The notes: generated by a model from the sequence alone, not told the origin. Counted from the stretch's first letter, positions 19,622 to 32,504 are shown. The stretch: 64,000 nt of DNA from Branchiostoma floridae (GCF_000003815.2 NC_049996.1:161422-225421), one strand, 5' to 3'. Numbers and translations are program-made.

Positions 19622-20007
19622 TATTTATTCATTCAGTTTTGCAACATTTGTGGGAGGATTGACATAGCAGGTGACTATCACCTTTGCAAGATGCCAACCC
19701 GGAGACCAGATTGTAAGGTTTGATCCATTCACACCGGGAAGGACCCCTACTCTTTTTGATAAGTGTGGTGGGCTCTTTAACATGCTCGAGGTGTGGCTCT
19801 CCCCAAACACGGGACCTCCATTTAACGTCCTATCCGAGGGGACGACCCTAGCCGAAGCTAGGTACTCATTTTCACCTAAGCAAAGAGAGGAAAGCGTTGT
19901 AAAATGCCTTTTCCAAGAAGATCGGTAATATATATATAACACGGCAGGATTCGAACTCGAGACCTCTCGGTCCTGAGCCACGCTGCCGCTGCGCCACGCG
20001 ATCCCAC
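19622..20007 (-). mobile_element. tRNA-derived SINE
   Basis: Read on the minus strand, the head has an A box TGGCGCAGCGG (19986-19996) and a B box AGTTCGAATCC (19947-19957) in a tRNA-like frame. A body with the GTTAAATGGAGGTCCCGTG and GAGAGCCACACCTCGAGC modules follows. The 3' end is AT-rich, near 19622. Confidence 0.8.
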
Positions 20008-20199
20008 ATTGCATAGTAAGTTTTCGGCCTCGTATAGAAATAAGATACACAACTCAAATTTTGGGGCATAATCATAAAGTTTGATGTTATTTTGGTCAAT
20101 ATCCACAAGTTCAAATCATTGTGGTCATAACTTTCCAGTTGGCGCTCTTGTGAAAATCATTGGGTTAGTGGCGAGGAAAACAAGGGTGAAGACATAGCT

Positions 20200-20702
20200 T
20201 TGAGTTTTTTTTTTATTGCAACATATATATATTTACAAGACATGGTAACGGCACACGTCATGACTCATATTCATGCCGCCACCGCAAATTTTAAAAAGAA
20301 TACAAATACATGGGTAGATAAATACAAGATAAGAAAACAAGATAACAAAATAACAAGTAAGCAAAGCACTGAAGCAAGAACAACAAATGAAGATTCAAAG
20401 ATATAAACTGAGGATATGATGATTAACTAAGTCCCTTAAGACTGGTAGGATGATGTTTAGTCATTATTGAAGCGATTGGTATCTATTAAGAAAGTCTGCA
20501 CAAACATTAATAGTTTGGAGTTGTCTGCAGATGACAGAAAAGAAGATCCTTTTAAAACCAACTGTACTAAAATGTCGTCGGATAGATTGTCCATATCAAA
20601 ACCTACCAGTCTTCTCAAATTGCCAAAGAGGGAATATCTCTGTTGAGTGTAGTTAGGGCAGTGTAGCTTTGAGGTTCTGTGTTTCGATATAAGAAAACCC
20701 AC
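20200..20702 (-). pseudogene. 3' end of a LINE ORF2 (C-terminal zinc-knuckle region)
   Basis: The minus-strand frame at 20457-20702 reads LHCPNYTQQRYSLFGNL followed by leucine-rich LSDDILVQLVLKGSSFL. This is the usual C-terminal C-x-H/CPxY segment of jockey/CR1-type reverse transcriptases. The 3' UTR continues to about 20200 and ends in TGCAATAAAA (seen as TTTTATTGCA at 20209-20220). It is 5' truncated with a frame change near 20690. Its relative is at 61312-61742. Confidence 0.7.
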
Positions 20703-21849
20703 ACCCAGCGCACATTAAAGAACCCAGCACAGTTGCCATAAGAGTAAGGGTTCTTCCAGACGTGGGTGGATCAAACCTTTATTATATAAAGTCCTTTTTT
20801 CTTTATTATAAAGTCCTTTTTTCTTTTTTATTATAAAGTCCTCCATCCCTTTTCGTAAAGGTGGTATCTCACTGCACTTGCACTTGGGGCACCGGTGCGG
20901 CAATGCGGGGTTCGTTTACTGAGGCACTGTTGTGTCATTTTCGGCATTTTTTTTATAATTTAGAATTCCGTAATACGTAAAAGTATGACTTAGAAGATAA
21001 CAAAATACACAAAGCGTAAGAAAATTCGTTCTTTATCTCTGAAATTTCGAACCCCGCAGTGCCGTACTGTTACCCCAAATGCAGTCTTCGTAATACTCCA
21101 TAGACAGTTGCCCAAAATCAATTAGTACATTAACCGTAACGCGTAATTCATTCTAAGTCAAGCGAAGGCAGTTACCTTCAATAACACGACGTAAAACGTA
21201 ATCCCTGAATTATTAAAACAAGTATAATTTAGGACAGGTGTTTCAGAGGTTTACTGTGTAGTAAAAGACAAGGACCAAACGTCAATGCAGTTAGATTGCA
21301 TCTATTCTATTGCTATTTAATGAATTCTGTTTTGATCATGTTACCGTTCTTGTACAGAAAATAGCTCTTACAAGCCCCGGTTATACCGTCCAATGACACA
21401 ATAGATAGATTACATAGCTACGTCAAAACGTAGAAATGCACATATTTGCAGCCACTCTCTCATTGGTCAAACCGATGATTGCCCTGCTGTCATTGGTTGT
21501 ATTAATAATTGTGATTGACATGTCAAGATCGGTCGAGTCTCACCCTACAGCTGCCCTTGCTGGTTGGTCCTTGAAATGATCGGATTAGTTGTGTTATGAA
21601 TTTCCATTGGCTCCTGAGTTGACTCTACAATTCGAATCACCAGTATATACAAAGCCCGCCTCTCCCTCTCTTTCCCCTCTCTCTATTAGTTATCTAAAGG
21701 ATATCAAGCGTAGTTATTGGGGTTTCTGTGATTTAATCTCAAAACATACCAAAAAGTGAAAAGTATCAAACTGAAGACCAAACCTCGTACCTCTGCTTCA
21801 ACGTTACATCATACTGACATTAATCTAAAAGTTGCTAACGTTTTAAGTA

Positions 21850-22023
21850 CAGTGGAAGCCAGTTAATTGCACGTCGGATAAACGCACACTTGGGTCAATT
21901 GCACGGAATCCCTAAATCCCGTGGCGGTGCGGTCCAACTGGGTAACTTCGCATTATCGCACACGCCGGATAATTGCACGGTATTCGCTGGCAAATTGGGT
22001 GTGCAATTAAGCGGCTTCCACTG
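21850..22023. mobile_element. pogo/Tigger-like MITE, copy 1 (TA TSD)
   Basis: CAGTGGAAGCCAGTTAATTG on the left and CAATTAAGCGGCTTCCACTG on the right are inverted repeats, flanked by TA on both sides (21848-21849 and 22024-22025). The interior alternates GGATAA and GCAC blocks. CAGTGGAA ends with TA duplication are typical of the pogo branch of Tc1/mariner. Confidence 0.8.
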
Positions 22024-23599
22024 TATATTCATCTGATTGGAAAGGTCCGAATTACTGTATGTAGTAGATGAAGTCGTGTGCCATCGCGAGAGATATCGAT
22101 GGATCTCTTTACATTTAATAGGCCATGTTAAATTGATTATATGAAAGAAACAACCTTTTGCGACACAATCAATACAATATTCCCAACTTTTCTCCAGTTG
22201 GTAGACCTCCAAAAAACTATATTCCTGTTAAAATCACAGAACCCACTAATCATAAAGACGNNNNNNNNNNNNNNNNNNNNNNNNNNNNNNNNNNNNNNNN
22301 NNNNNNNNNNNNNNNNNNNNNNNNNNNNNNNNNNNNNNNNNNNNNNNNNNNNNNNNNNNNACCTTATATTGCATTGTCTTTATTAAAAAAATAAACAGTG
22401 TTCATTTTCTTATCTGTCTTATTGTACTTAAAATTGGATTTGGCGTGATATACAAAATGAGCTCTTTTGTGAACAACCCCTAACTTTAGAAACAGTCTTT
22501 TAATTTGCAAAAGTTGTTATTCTCTTGCAGCGACCAAAGGGGGACTGAAAAATCCATATTTACATATTACGGGCCCAAAGCACACATGTTATCAAAAGCA
22601 AACTTTGAACTTTGTTTGCACTCTTGGTTACTGTAGTCTGTCGGTGTTGTGGAATTTAATACTGAACTCTAACAAGGAAACGCTTAAACCTTACTAATAA
22701 AAACCAACAACAAGAAACTCGAAGTTCCTCTTCTATAAAATTGCTGTTCTTTCCCCAAATGTGTTTAACTATTCCTTTTGATATACTTCTGTTCCTAGAA
22801 ATCCAAGGGTCTTTATCAGTAAAATAACGAAGGTAAACAGGTTTTAGTTCCCACATACAGTTCCCGAGCAACGCTTATGTGGTATGTGACCTGACAGAGA
22901 ACACAACATCGCGACGCCTTACTTTGAACATGTTCACAATGTTTCATTCATAAATATCTCCAGCTCTACGCATATAGATTATTAATTCTAAGAACTTGAT
23001 CTTCAACAAATATCTGTGCCAGCATGCACTCTTATTTGCATGACTCAAAACGCTGACGTTCTTTAGATGTGTTTCCGATGCGGCGAGGATGAGTGAGTGA
23101 GTGAGAGTTCTGTTGTCGTCTGCGAGGACGGCCATTTTGAAAAAAAAATCCCGCCTTTTTTTTCACAGAATGTTGGTCGTGTTCAGGTGACAATCACGCG
23201 CAAAGGTCTGAAAACACTTAAAAAGCGACCCTGTACCACACAGAATAAAGAGTGTATTGAGTAAAGTACAGTTGGAGCCAAAAAAGATCGATGTAAGATA
23301 AAATAAACAAAGTACAAAGTGTTTACTGTGTTCCATGAACATTGCTGACATCTATTTCATTTTGACAGACGTTTTCTAAGAGTTACTCATAATCATTGTA
23401 TGGTGTATTAAATACATAAGGCAACATTATGTTTGCATAGTCCATTTTATGAATGCAAGCTGTAGTATGGCCGCTTCAAATACTTTAATACTTAAAGGTA
23501 ATCAACCTCTAAACGTTCAGTGGGATGCAATCATTTTAAAATCCGCTGTGGGGCGCTATTTTCCACTATTTTTTCAGTTTGCAGAGGATCCATTAAGTG

Positions 23600-25235
23600 T
23601 ACTTACTGTGGCCATATGGGTGTGAGAACAATGTATGCTTTGTACCTAGGACAACTTTAAAACAAGATTTTACAATCTTCTGACAAAATTATTCTCCCCC
23701 TTCCTAGCCCCCCTCCCTAGCTGACCCCCTTTCCCCCTCCGCATTAAACGGTTATTTCAGAAAAAATGTTCTCATGGGTGTAAGAACAGAGGATCCTAGT
23801 GCTACTAAATAGGGCAGCTTTAAAATATGATATTACAATATTTTCTGTCATTTTATTCTCTCCGTCCTTAGCCCCCCTTCCTAGCTAACCCCGCTAAACA
23901 GGGCAACTTTAAGATGTTTACAATCTTCTCCGTCAATTCATTCTCTCCCTTTTTGCCACTTTCCCTGGTCAGTCCCTTGCCAACCCCCTTCCCCCATAAG
24001 ATGTCCCCTTCTGAGTGAATGTATTCCCTCCCTTCCTTAATACCAACTCCCCCCTTCTTTGCCATCTTTCCTTGCCAACCCCCTTCCCCCATAAACGATT
24101 ATATCAGAACAAATTGTGACATTCCTTGGTAACATGTATCGATGTGAGAACAGCAGATCCTAGTGCTACTAAATAGGACAACTTAAAAATATGATATCCT
24201 CTGTCCATTTATTCCCCTCTTCCTAGCCCCCCTCATTTACTTACCCCCTCGCCCCCTCCCTATTAAACGGTTATGTCAGAAACAAGTGTTGGGCTTGAGA
24301 ACAGTGTATGCTAGTGTCACTAAATAGGACAAAAATATGATCTTACAATTGCTTTTCCATTTATCCCCCTTCCTAGCCCCGCTCCCTAGCCAACCCCCTC
24401 CCGATTAAACATTTTTGTCAGAACAAAATTGTTGCAATCCTAACTTAAGGGTGTGCGAACAGTGTCTGCCAGTGTCACGTAAAAGACAACTTTAAGATAT
24501 GATATTTACATGTTCTGTGTCAAATTATTCTCTCCCTCCNNNNNNNNNNNNNNNNNNNNNNNNNNNNNNNNNNNNNNNNNNNNNNNNNNNNNNNNNNNNN
24601 NNNNNNNNNNNNNNNNNNNNNNNNNNNNNNNNNNNNNNNATAAATATATAAAAATGGTGTAATCTCAACTTATGCGTTTGAGAACGCTGTATGCTTGTGC
24701 CACTAATAGGACACTTTGAAATAAGATTTCACAATATTCTCTGTCAAAATTTCTTTCACTCCCTATAGCCCCCTTAACCCAGTCCCTTGATCCCCTCCCC
24801 CCTAAAAAACGGTTATATAAGAACAAATTGTTGTAATTCCAACTTATTTGTGTGAGAATTGCTGATGCTAGAGCCACCGAATGAACAGAACAACTTTAGA
24901 ATTTGATATTACACTCGTCTCTGTCAAATTATTCTCTCCCTTCCTCTCTGAGTCCCTTGCCCCCTCCTCAACCCAGTCTCTTGCACACCCCCCCCCCCCC
25001 CCATAAAAAGTTATGTAAGGCAAATTAGGGTAATCCCTACTTATTATCTCTGTGATAACAGCGGATGCTAGTGCCACTGACTATTACAACTTTTAACTAT
25101 ATCGGTACAATCTTCTCAGCCTTTCTCTAAACATCATCTTCTCCAGGGCCCTAAAAAAAAAACGGTTACCTCAGAACAATGGTTTACCGACGTGTGGGTG
25201 TGAATGCAGAACATTCTGGAGCCACTGAGATGATC
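23600..25235 (+). repeat. Diverged satellite-like array, C-rich on + strand
   Basis: About nine to ten degenerate units of roughly 150-200 bp. Each has GTGAGAACAG-GTATGCTAGTG-CACTAAATAGGACAACTTTAA, then a TATTCTCTCCC and CTAGCCCCCCT-CC tract, then TTAAACGGTTAT-TCAGAACAAA. Starts are near 23628, 23776, 24140, 24291, 24449, 24674, 24850, 25049 and 25196. A 100-N gap lies inside. Confidence 0.8.
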
Positions 25236-25889
25236 TCAATGTACTGCACTAAAGTGCGATAGGACGCTGCGCTAGATTTAGGACACTTTGCCAATTTTTC
25301 GTTTCTGTCACACTAACGGGCGACGCAATTCTTTGTGTATGAAGCCCGGAATGCCACATTTCCGTTTCCTGTTTCAATACAAAATAACTTTATCGGAAAT
25401 CTCATTGTTGCCACTGAATCAAAGAAAATAAAACAATTCACAATGATAAGATCTTTACAACGAAAAGATATTTGCAGTGATAAAAGAATGTTCATCGTTT
25501 TGCGCCATTTTGCGCGCCCATTTCCGTCATTTTGCCAATTGCGATTTTATTCTTAAGTTTTTCAGGGGACAAATTGCGCCGATTGGCGTCCGTTTGCGCC
25601 ACTTTGCGAATGCCTGGCACAATTTGGCGCAGTTCGGTGATATTTAGTAGGACGCTATGAAGTGGTGACGTCATCCAGACGAGGTTGAGCAAGCCTCAGA
25701 ATCAGGCTTCCGTTCTGCTTTAAACGTGATTTTGATGAAGTCTCGTTTTAACAGGCGGCGTTATATCATTTGTGCAACTACATGTATACACTTTCCTAAT
25801 GTTTTCCCTCTGCACTCGAAAATATCTGCGCATATGTACATAGACATTACATAACCATGGACTACATAGTCGCTTGCGTTAGACACTAA

Positions 25890-26388
25890 GGCCACAGCAA
25901 GTAAATTTTATGGATGACATACTTTTCAGACTGCAAAAATAGTAAGATGGCGAAAAAAACAAGATGGCTGCATTTTCAAAATAGACGCCATAAACGCTGT
26001 ATAACAAGAATTTAGGCGACAAAAGATGGTATCAGAGCCAACAAGACATTCGTTCCTTGTATTCAAGACGTGTACTGGTGTAGTAAAAGTGACACTGGTG
26101 TGGTAGACTGGCATCACAAACAAATTGGTAACTTATCACTCGTGGTTTCCATATATTCTACTTTTACATCTATCCAACTAGTTTCACTTCTGCAACTACA
26201 GTCATGACTACCAAGGTAGTATTACTTCTAGTACAATCATTAGCCTACAACACAACATGTTTGCTCATTTTGGTAACTTTTCTTCATGTTGACCATCTCC
26301 AAAGAAGACAAAATTCCTTTTTTTTCTGAAATCGGACAAAAATTAATGAGCGCGCGGCTGTCTTCCATAAAATTTACTTACTGTGGCC
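25890..26388. mobile_element. PIF/Harbinger-like MITE, copy 2 (TSD TAA)
   Basis: GGCCACAGCAAGTAAATTTT opens and AAAATTTACTTACTGTGGCC closes the element. TAA lies at 25887-25889 and 26389-26391. Confidence 0.88.
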
Positions 26389-26739
26389 TAACAGCGCTGC
26401 TCTTTATTTACCCAAAGTGTCACTACTGGGTTTCAGAATTATTCTACCAAATTATTTAAAGTGTATGTAATAAAATCGTTAAGAATAGTACACTTCGCTG
26501 TGCAAAAAATGCAACAGATTAGAACAAAAAGTGTAATTTTTTTCTGACCTCCAGGACATTTAGACACGTTCTTCCTACAGGGGTCATCGTCCATCTATAC
26601 AAATATTCTCACAGTGATTTTCGGCTTTGAAAAGAAACACAAATTTTCACATGTTGGCGCCACAGCACCTCGGCCTCCCTACCTCTCCAACATGCGTCTG
26701 TCACGCACATATCACGCACCGGATGGGAAAATGTGGAAA

Positions 26740-26870
26740 TATGGACCAATCAGAGTTTGCCACGTCATCTATCTACCTGTGAGTCAGGCCAGATATCACC
26801 GTTTTCCCGCCACTGGAAAATCATTCTGCTAGCAGAGACGATCGTTATCGGACAGAAGCAACTTTTGGGA
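26740..26870 (+). promoter_or_regulatory. Candidate promoter of the 26903 gene
   Basis: GGACCAATCAGAG (CCAAT box, 26743-26755) and CACGTCAT (CRE/E-box-like, 26761-26768) lie 130-160 bp upstream of the first ATG of the candidate gene. No clear TATA box. Confidence 0.4.
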
Positions 26871-26902
26871 GACCTATCTACCAGATACAGCGAGACATAG
26901 CA

Positions 26903-28105
26903 ATGGGGCCTTGCAAAAGCACTATGAAATTTGGAACTCAGGTAAGATATTTGTAGCTTTATAACCCCGAAATTTATGTGCAAACTTTCAATGTATCGAC
27001 TTAAATGATTCGTTAAAAGTTCTACAGATAAGTAAAAGAAAATATCTATGTATGACAATCTTGCTTAGTTACATTTATTTTACTTGTGCTAAGTTACATT
27101 TATTTTATCTATTTGCTGAAGCTTCGGATAAGTAGATTAGCGTTTAAGTAAAGAACACTAATAAGTAACTTTGTATTCTCTTTTTCTTCCTTTAGCAAAA
27201 CGCACAGGACATGCCTGTGAACAAGGGGGTAAGTAGTTTACTATTTTCTATTTTATAGTACCATCTTGTCCCAACTTAATGCTCTAGCATTCAACAATAG
27301 CTTTCGTATAGCCTTACGTATACATTACCATTCTGATGAAACTACTCGCGAACGTACCCTGTAATAATAGTGACCAGTAGATCTAGAACTGTAGGCTGTC
27401 GCCCTCTTGTCGGTGTTTGTTGGAATTCGAATATCGAATGGACCGCATGCAAATGCTGCAGAGATCAGATGTATTTTCGAATGTAGAGTGATAACACTAC
27501 AGGTATTGATGCAGCAAAACCTTCTGTCGTCATAATAAGAAACGTTTGCGTAGAGCACTTCTTCTACGGTTGTTTGAAGAATGAGTAAATTGTGTTTGTT
27601 ATTTTATGTATCTGATTTGCCTTGTACTGTGTTGGGAAATACTGATTTGATTATTTGAATGACATCCTCTGGGTACCCCAAAACTCATGTAAGCGTGAAC
27701 TCTAGGTAGTTACGAAGGTTGAAGAGATGACCACTCAGAACATGCATTAACTGTATACCAAAAAATGATTTCTTCATTTTTCCCTTTCACATCTTCTTCC
27801 TGGACTAAAAATCGTTTCGCTCATTATTTTTCATTATTTTACATTTTCCAATCTTTTTTTCTTTATATTTATGGCTGAATTTGGGGCTTCACTGTATGAT
27901 TTACCGTATGGTCACTAACTTTGGCAACGGAAGAATGTCAATGCGCTCCGTGGATGTCACCCATATTTTTCCTGCACCTGATTTGGTTTGTACATGTGTT
28001 ACAGCTGTTCAGTGCAGCAGTTGCCGCAGCTGTGGGCAAGGTGACTGTGAAAGCTGCCCCCAAGGGAGCCGAGATCTGCGCCTTCTCTTCACCTGATGAG
28101 GCCAG
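26903..28105 (+). CDS. Unrecognised protein, N-terminal three exons (candidate)
   Basis: Three short exons with good GT-AG sites splice without a frame break. They are 26903-26941 (starts ATGGGGCCTTGC, 13 codons), 27196-27228 (11 codons) and 28005-28105 (33 codons plus two bases). The product begins MGPCKSTMKFGTQ, continues QNAQDMPVNKG, then LFSAAVAAAVGKVTVKAAPK and GAEICAFSSPDEA. I do not recognise the family and see no domain. The third exon is the most protein-like. Its donor runs directly into a TA microsatellite (AGGTATATAT). No downstream exon is seen before 39 kb. It may be a true gene start or a fortuitous set. Confidence 0.5.
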
Positions 28106-28131
28106 GTATATATATATATATATATCGAATA

Positions 28132-28162
<31 letters not shown>

Positions 28163-28215
28163 TTAGGGGTTCGGATATGTCCATCCCCTTCTTTTTTTTT
28201 TTCTTTTTTTTTCAC
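28106..28215. repeat. (TA)n and poly-T microsatellites
   Basis: TATATA tracts at 28107-28125 and 28132-28154 with a short spacer, then T-rich runs to 28212. Confidence 0.95.
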
Positions 28216-28429
28216 CTTTTATTCACAAGTCATAAATCTAAAGTACAGAACATTCAAAGATAATCACCTAATCACTATAGAACATACGACTAAATATACA
28301 GAACTAAAGTCGATCATTATAGAATATTTGAACTAGCATTACCTTACCATTTTACACACTAGTCTACCTTTACTCAGTCATCTAGACATATGCATATACT
28401 ATCATACTATAACACATTTACATATTGTT

Positions 28430-28610
28430 GCAGGGGCCATTCCCACTGGCTTTTTTTGGCTAGGGTTTGCTCCCTAGGACTTTTTTTACAGGGGTGTTTT
28501 ATCCCCCCTGGATTTTCTGTGCTAGGGTTTCTTCCCTAGGACTTCTGTGCAGGGGTGTCATCCCTGGGTTTCTGTGCAGGGTTTTCCTTCCCTGGTTTCA
28601 ATTTTACACA
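28430..28610. repeat. Low-copy internal repeats (CCCTAGGACTT / CAGGGGTGT)
   Basis: Alternating GGCTAGGGTTTGCTCCCTAG and ACAGGGGTGTTTTATCCCCC-like blocks recur about every 25-35 bp. Origin unknown. The rest of 28620-29900 holds no gene I can support. Confidence 0.5.
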
Positions 28611-29921
28611 TATCACAAATTTACATGAATATTACTCAAACATTCCATTTGCATTAAAACAAAAAATCAGAAGATTCAAAAGGAATCACAAATACTAGAA
28701 AGGCCGACATTTGCTTAAGAGCAAATACAGTATATTTCAGCCATACCCCTTCCCACGCAACATTGGACTGTTCCAAATCACCCCTGCGCAAAAATGGAAC
28801 ATCCTCTTAACAGTACATTATCCCCCAAAGTGGACTGGTACTGTGAATTGATTCCAGGTAAAAACAGAGCTTGCTTCTATTTTTCAGAAAATGACAATAA
28901 TCACACCTTCCATTCAGAAAATTTTCATCATGACTGAAAATTGTTGAATGACTTCATGTAATGTCATTAACAATTTTCAGTACGATAACTAGGTGTAAGT
29001 TTAAAAAAGTATAAGCTCCTTGTGATGTGGGTACATTTATTATTGCAGTGAACTTTTTTTATTCAAGTAGGGCATACGATTTAATAATTATCAAGCAGGT
29101 GCAGGTACTGTAGGAGCGTTTGTTTTCTTCAAGCTGTAAAACTGTTAAACTGTTTTACTTTGTAAATTGTATGCAATCAGCAATCGAGCCTATTCTTATT
29201 TTAGTTTAACAACTTCCTGCCAGACCCGGAAGATACGATTGAACCTTGTTCGAGGATTTATTTTCGTCTGTCTGGTCAGTCTGTTCATACCCTCGAGGCT
29301 GGCGCTGAGAGTGTTTTATTGGGCTGAAACTCTGGCAGTTTAAAGTTACTTACACTTTAAATGTTCAAAGTATAGGTCAAACAACAACAGCACTAGGAAA
29401 TGTGGCCACTATAGACAGGTGGTCACTATAGAGAAAATGCTGATCTATTGACTAGGAGCCATACGTTACACATGATCATTAATCATATAAACATTGCACA
29501 GGTAAGCCAATTGTTTAGATGTACAATTAAGTTCAAATAATTCTGAAGAGAAATATTGATGAGAAAATAATCATTCTCGCCACTGTCTAACTTATAATTA
29601 CGTATCAAAACTAAACGCAGATTTTCTAACTAACGCACCTTTCGCCGACTTCATCAAAGGACCGGCGGCTATCAATCAAACACGGCTGTTGATTAGACTT
29701 AGAGTTTCAAACAGCCATGTGCTGTGTGCCAGTTGACAGCGAACTTCATGCTACGTAATGTTTTACATTGCTTGGGCCTTCTTTCCTACAGCGGTGCTTC
29801 TACAAAATATTTAGACTGTAACACTGAGTCCCACATGTTTTATAGAATAGAATTTGACGCAGAACAGCGTTTTTTGCTGTGTATTTTTCTTGAAACATGT
29901 TCGTGGGAATATCAGCGAGGG

Positions 29922-31160
29922 ATGTCAGACCGTCAACAAAAGTCGCACGGCGGCTAACGGCGCATCGAAGATACTAGCGCTATAAATAAGCGCTTCAACT
30001 AAGGATGGCAACCCGTACAATATTTTTGTATACTGTTGAGCTAAGTAAAGTTTGTTGTTTATGAGGTTTTAGTTGTCTTTGAAGCTTTGACCCGAAATAT
30101 TTTAAAGTCAAACTGCTGAAGAGAAGTAAGTGACTGCTACGATTATCGTAGATATGGCCCTAAAAAAACTGATAAAAGAAGCCTTCTCAATAGTCTAAAA
30201 TGCAAGAGCTTCCGGGGGGGCTTCGCCCACCTGGGACACCCCCCCCACCCCCCACAGTGGCCCTCCCCCTGGACCCCGCCAGGGACATTCGGCGGCCCCC
30301 GGACCCCTGTCCGACGCTTTGAAAAAATCCTGGCGAGAAGTCTGTACGGCCTGAGTCTTCAAGTTAACGTATTGTGTGGTCCCGCTTATGAATATTAATT
30401 AGCCTTCGCTTTCCTCTTCGCTGATTGGCTGAACCATTAATTGAATTAACTCTTCCTGCCGGCTAGACGCAGGTGCAGATGTCGGCTCTGTGGGGTGAAC
30501 GTCCGAAAGATCATGGCATGGAGAACGAAAGAAAACCAATTTCCCCTAAAAAAAGTGCTGTAATTAAGCCTTTTACAGTACTTTAAGCCAAAAATTTTAC
30601 TTGGATCATTTTACCAACTATCTTATGCCTATCTATACCAAATGTTACTCATACCAGGGTACAGGGGTGCAAAATATACCGTTATAAGACCGTCAACAAC
30701 AGTCGCACGGAGCTAACAGCGCAGCGAAAATACCATCGCTAGCGTTTCAACTTCGGATAACAAGTTATAAGTACTGTTGAACTCAGTAACGTTAAAGTTT
30801 GTTTTAGTTGCCTTTGACGGTTTGACCTGAAATAGTGTTACGCTAAACTCCTGAAGAGAAGTTAAGTGACTGCTGCGATTATCATAGATATGCCCCTAAG
30901 AACTGATACAATATAAAGCCTTCTGAATAGTGTAAAATGCGAGAGCCTTAGGCGGGCTTCGCTCCCCCTGGCGGGAACACTGCTATATACGGGATCATGA
31001 GGCCCCGCTTATGAATATTAATTAGCCTTTGGCCTCCTCTTCGCTGATTGGCTAGGTCTTTGATTCAATCAACTCTCCGGCTGACGCACACAGGTGTGGC
31101 TCTGTGCGGGGTCACGGAAGGTCACGTCAGGAGGCCAAAAGAAAACAAATTTCCCCTCAG
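29922..31160 (+). repeat. Diverged direct duplication upstream of LINE copy B
   Basis: Segments starting AGACCGTCAACAAAAGTCGC (29927) and AGACCGTCAACAACAGTCGC (30688) run in parallel through GTGACTGCTACGATTATCGT, GCTTATGAATATTAATTAGC, CGCTGATTGGCT and AATTTCCCCT. The repeat distance is about 760 bp. The second copy leads directly into the LINE-like 3' repeat, so both may belong to its 3' UTR. Confidence 0.65.
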
Positions 31161-31169
31161 AAAAGTGCC

Positions 31170-32032
31170 AAAATTAATCATTTTAAAGTTGTTTATGTCA
31201 AAAATTTGACTGGAATCTTGTTACCAAGTATCTAATGCCTATCTATACCAAATTTCAGGTCATTTAATTGTAATACCAGGGTACAGGAGCCAAAAGTGTC
31301 CTTTTTTGGTCAAAAATTGGCCAAAAATCGCAAAAATAAGCATTTTGTTGCACTGTACACCAAAAGTGTTATTGAATTTATATGAAGGTATTATCAAGGC
31401 ACATCTGTGTCAGATTTCAGCTCATTCGGTTGCAATACCAAGGTACAGGAGCCAAAAGTGTCCTTTTTTGGTCAAAAATTGGTCAAAAAATCGCAAAAAT
31501 AAGCATTTTGTTGTACTGTACACCAAAAGTGTTATTGAATTTATATGGGGGCATTATCAAGGCACATCTCCGTCAAATTTCAGCTCATTTGGTTGTAATA
31601 CCAGGGTACAGGGGCCAAAAGTGTCCTTTTTTGGTCAAAAATTGGTCAAAAAATCGCAAAAATAAGCATTTTGTTGTAGTGTACACCAAAAGTGTTATCG
31701 AATTTATATGGGGGCATTATCAAGGCACATCTCTGTCAAATTTCAGCTCATTTGGTTGTAATACCAGGGTACAGGGGCCAAAATATACAGTTTTGGTCTA
31801 AAATTGACCAAAAAAATCTCAATAAAATCATTTTAGAGGCAGATATGAAAAAACTGAGAAAAAAGCATCAAGGTATTGGCCCATTCTACCCCTGTGCCAA
31901 ATTTCAGGTCATTCGGTCCAGGAACGGCGGAGATGAATCACTTTGAAGATTTGACAGGAGAAAGAAAGAAGAAGAAGAAAGAAACATTACGAATACAATA
32001 TATTTCACCATACTATGTATGGCTGAAATATA
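31170..32032 (+). mobile_element. 3' end of a LINE-like element, copy B
   Basis: Positions 31315-32032 match 1-718 almost base for base, including the 163-bp tandem units and the GAAAGAAGAAG tail. Upstream it continues into the AATTTCCCCT segment. Confidence 0.75.
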
Positions 32033-32033
32033 A

Positions 32034-32345
32034 CTAATGGGGGTTCCCCATACAGCTGTCATAGAAATCACCTCACCATCTGCTTGCAGCTAAGCCCATT
32101 AACAAACACATAAAGCACGATGCCTGTACCAATATATCTCAAATATAGGGGTGATTTCTGATATTATTACATCGATTATAACGACAGATACGGCTTCCAA
32201 AATCTCATCGTTTCAAGCTTTCATCACACCGCACCAACACAACAAGTATGAAACCAATCCATCCAGCCGTTCTTGAGTAAACATCTACACAGACAGAGAC
32301 ACCTAACAGAAAATATAACCTCCATTCCATGACATTTCATGGAGG
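32034..32345 (+). mobile_element. Possible second LINE 3' tail
   Basis: CACCGCACCAACACAACAAG, AACCAATCCATCCAGCCGTT and GACATTTCATGGAGGTAATA resemble the ends of CR1-like elements, with a CAGACAGAGACA stub at about 32292. Assignment is tentative. Confidence 0.4.
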
Positions 32346-32504
32346 TAATAAAACAAGATCAAGTCTAATGACAAACCTTGTAGAAGAGAACATAAAGAAA
32401 CTTGATACATAGGTCTGGAGCCCAGGTGGAGAGCCGCGCCGAGCGTAGCCGCCTCCTCCGCCGACGTGGATACTTTGGGGCCGGTCTGCTTCGCCTCGCC
32501 TGAC

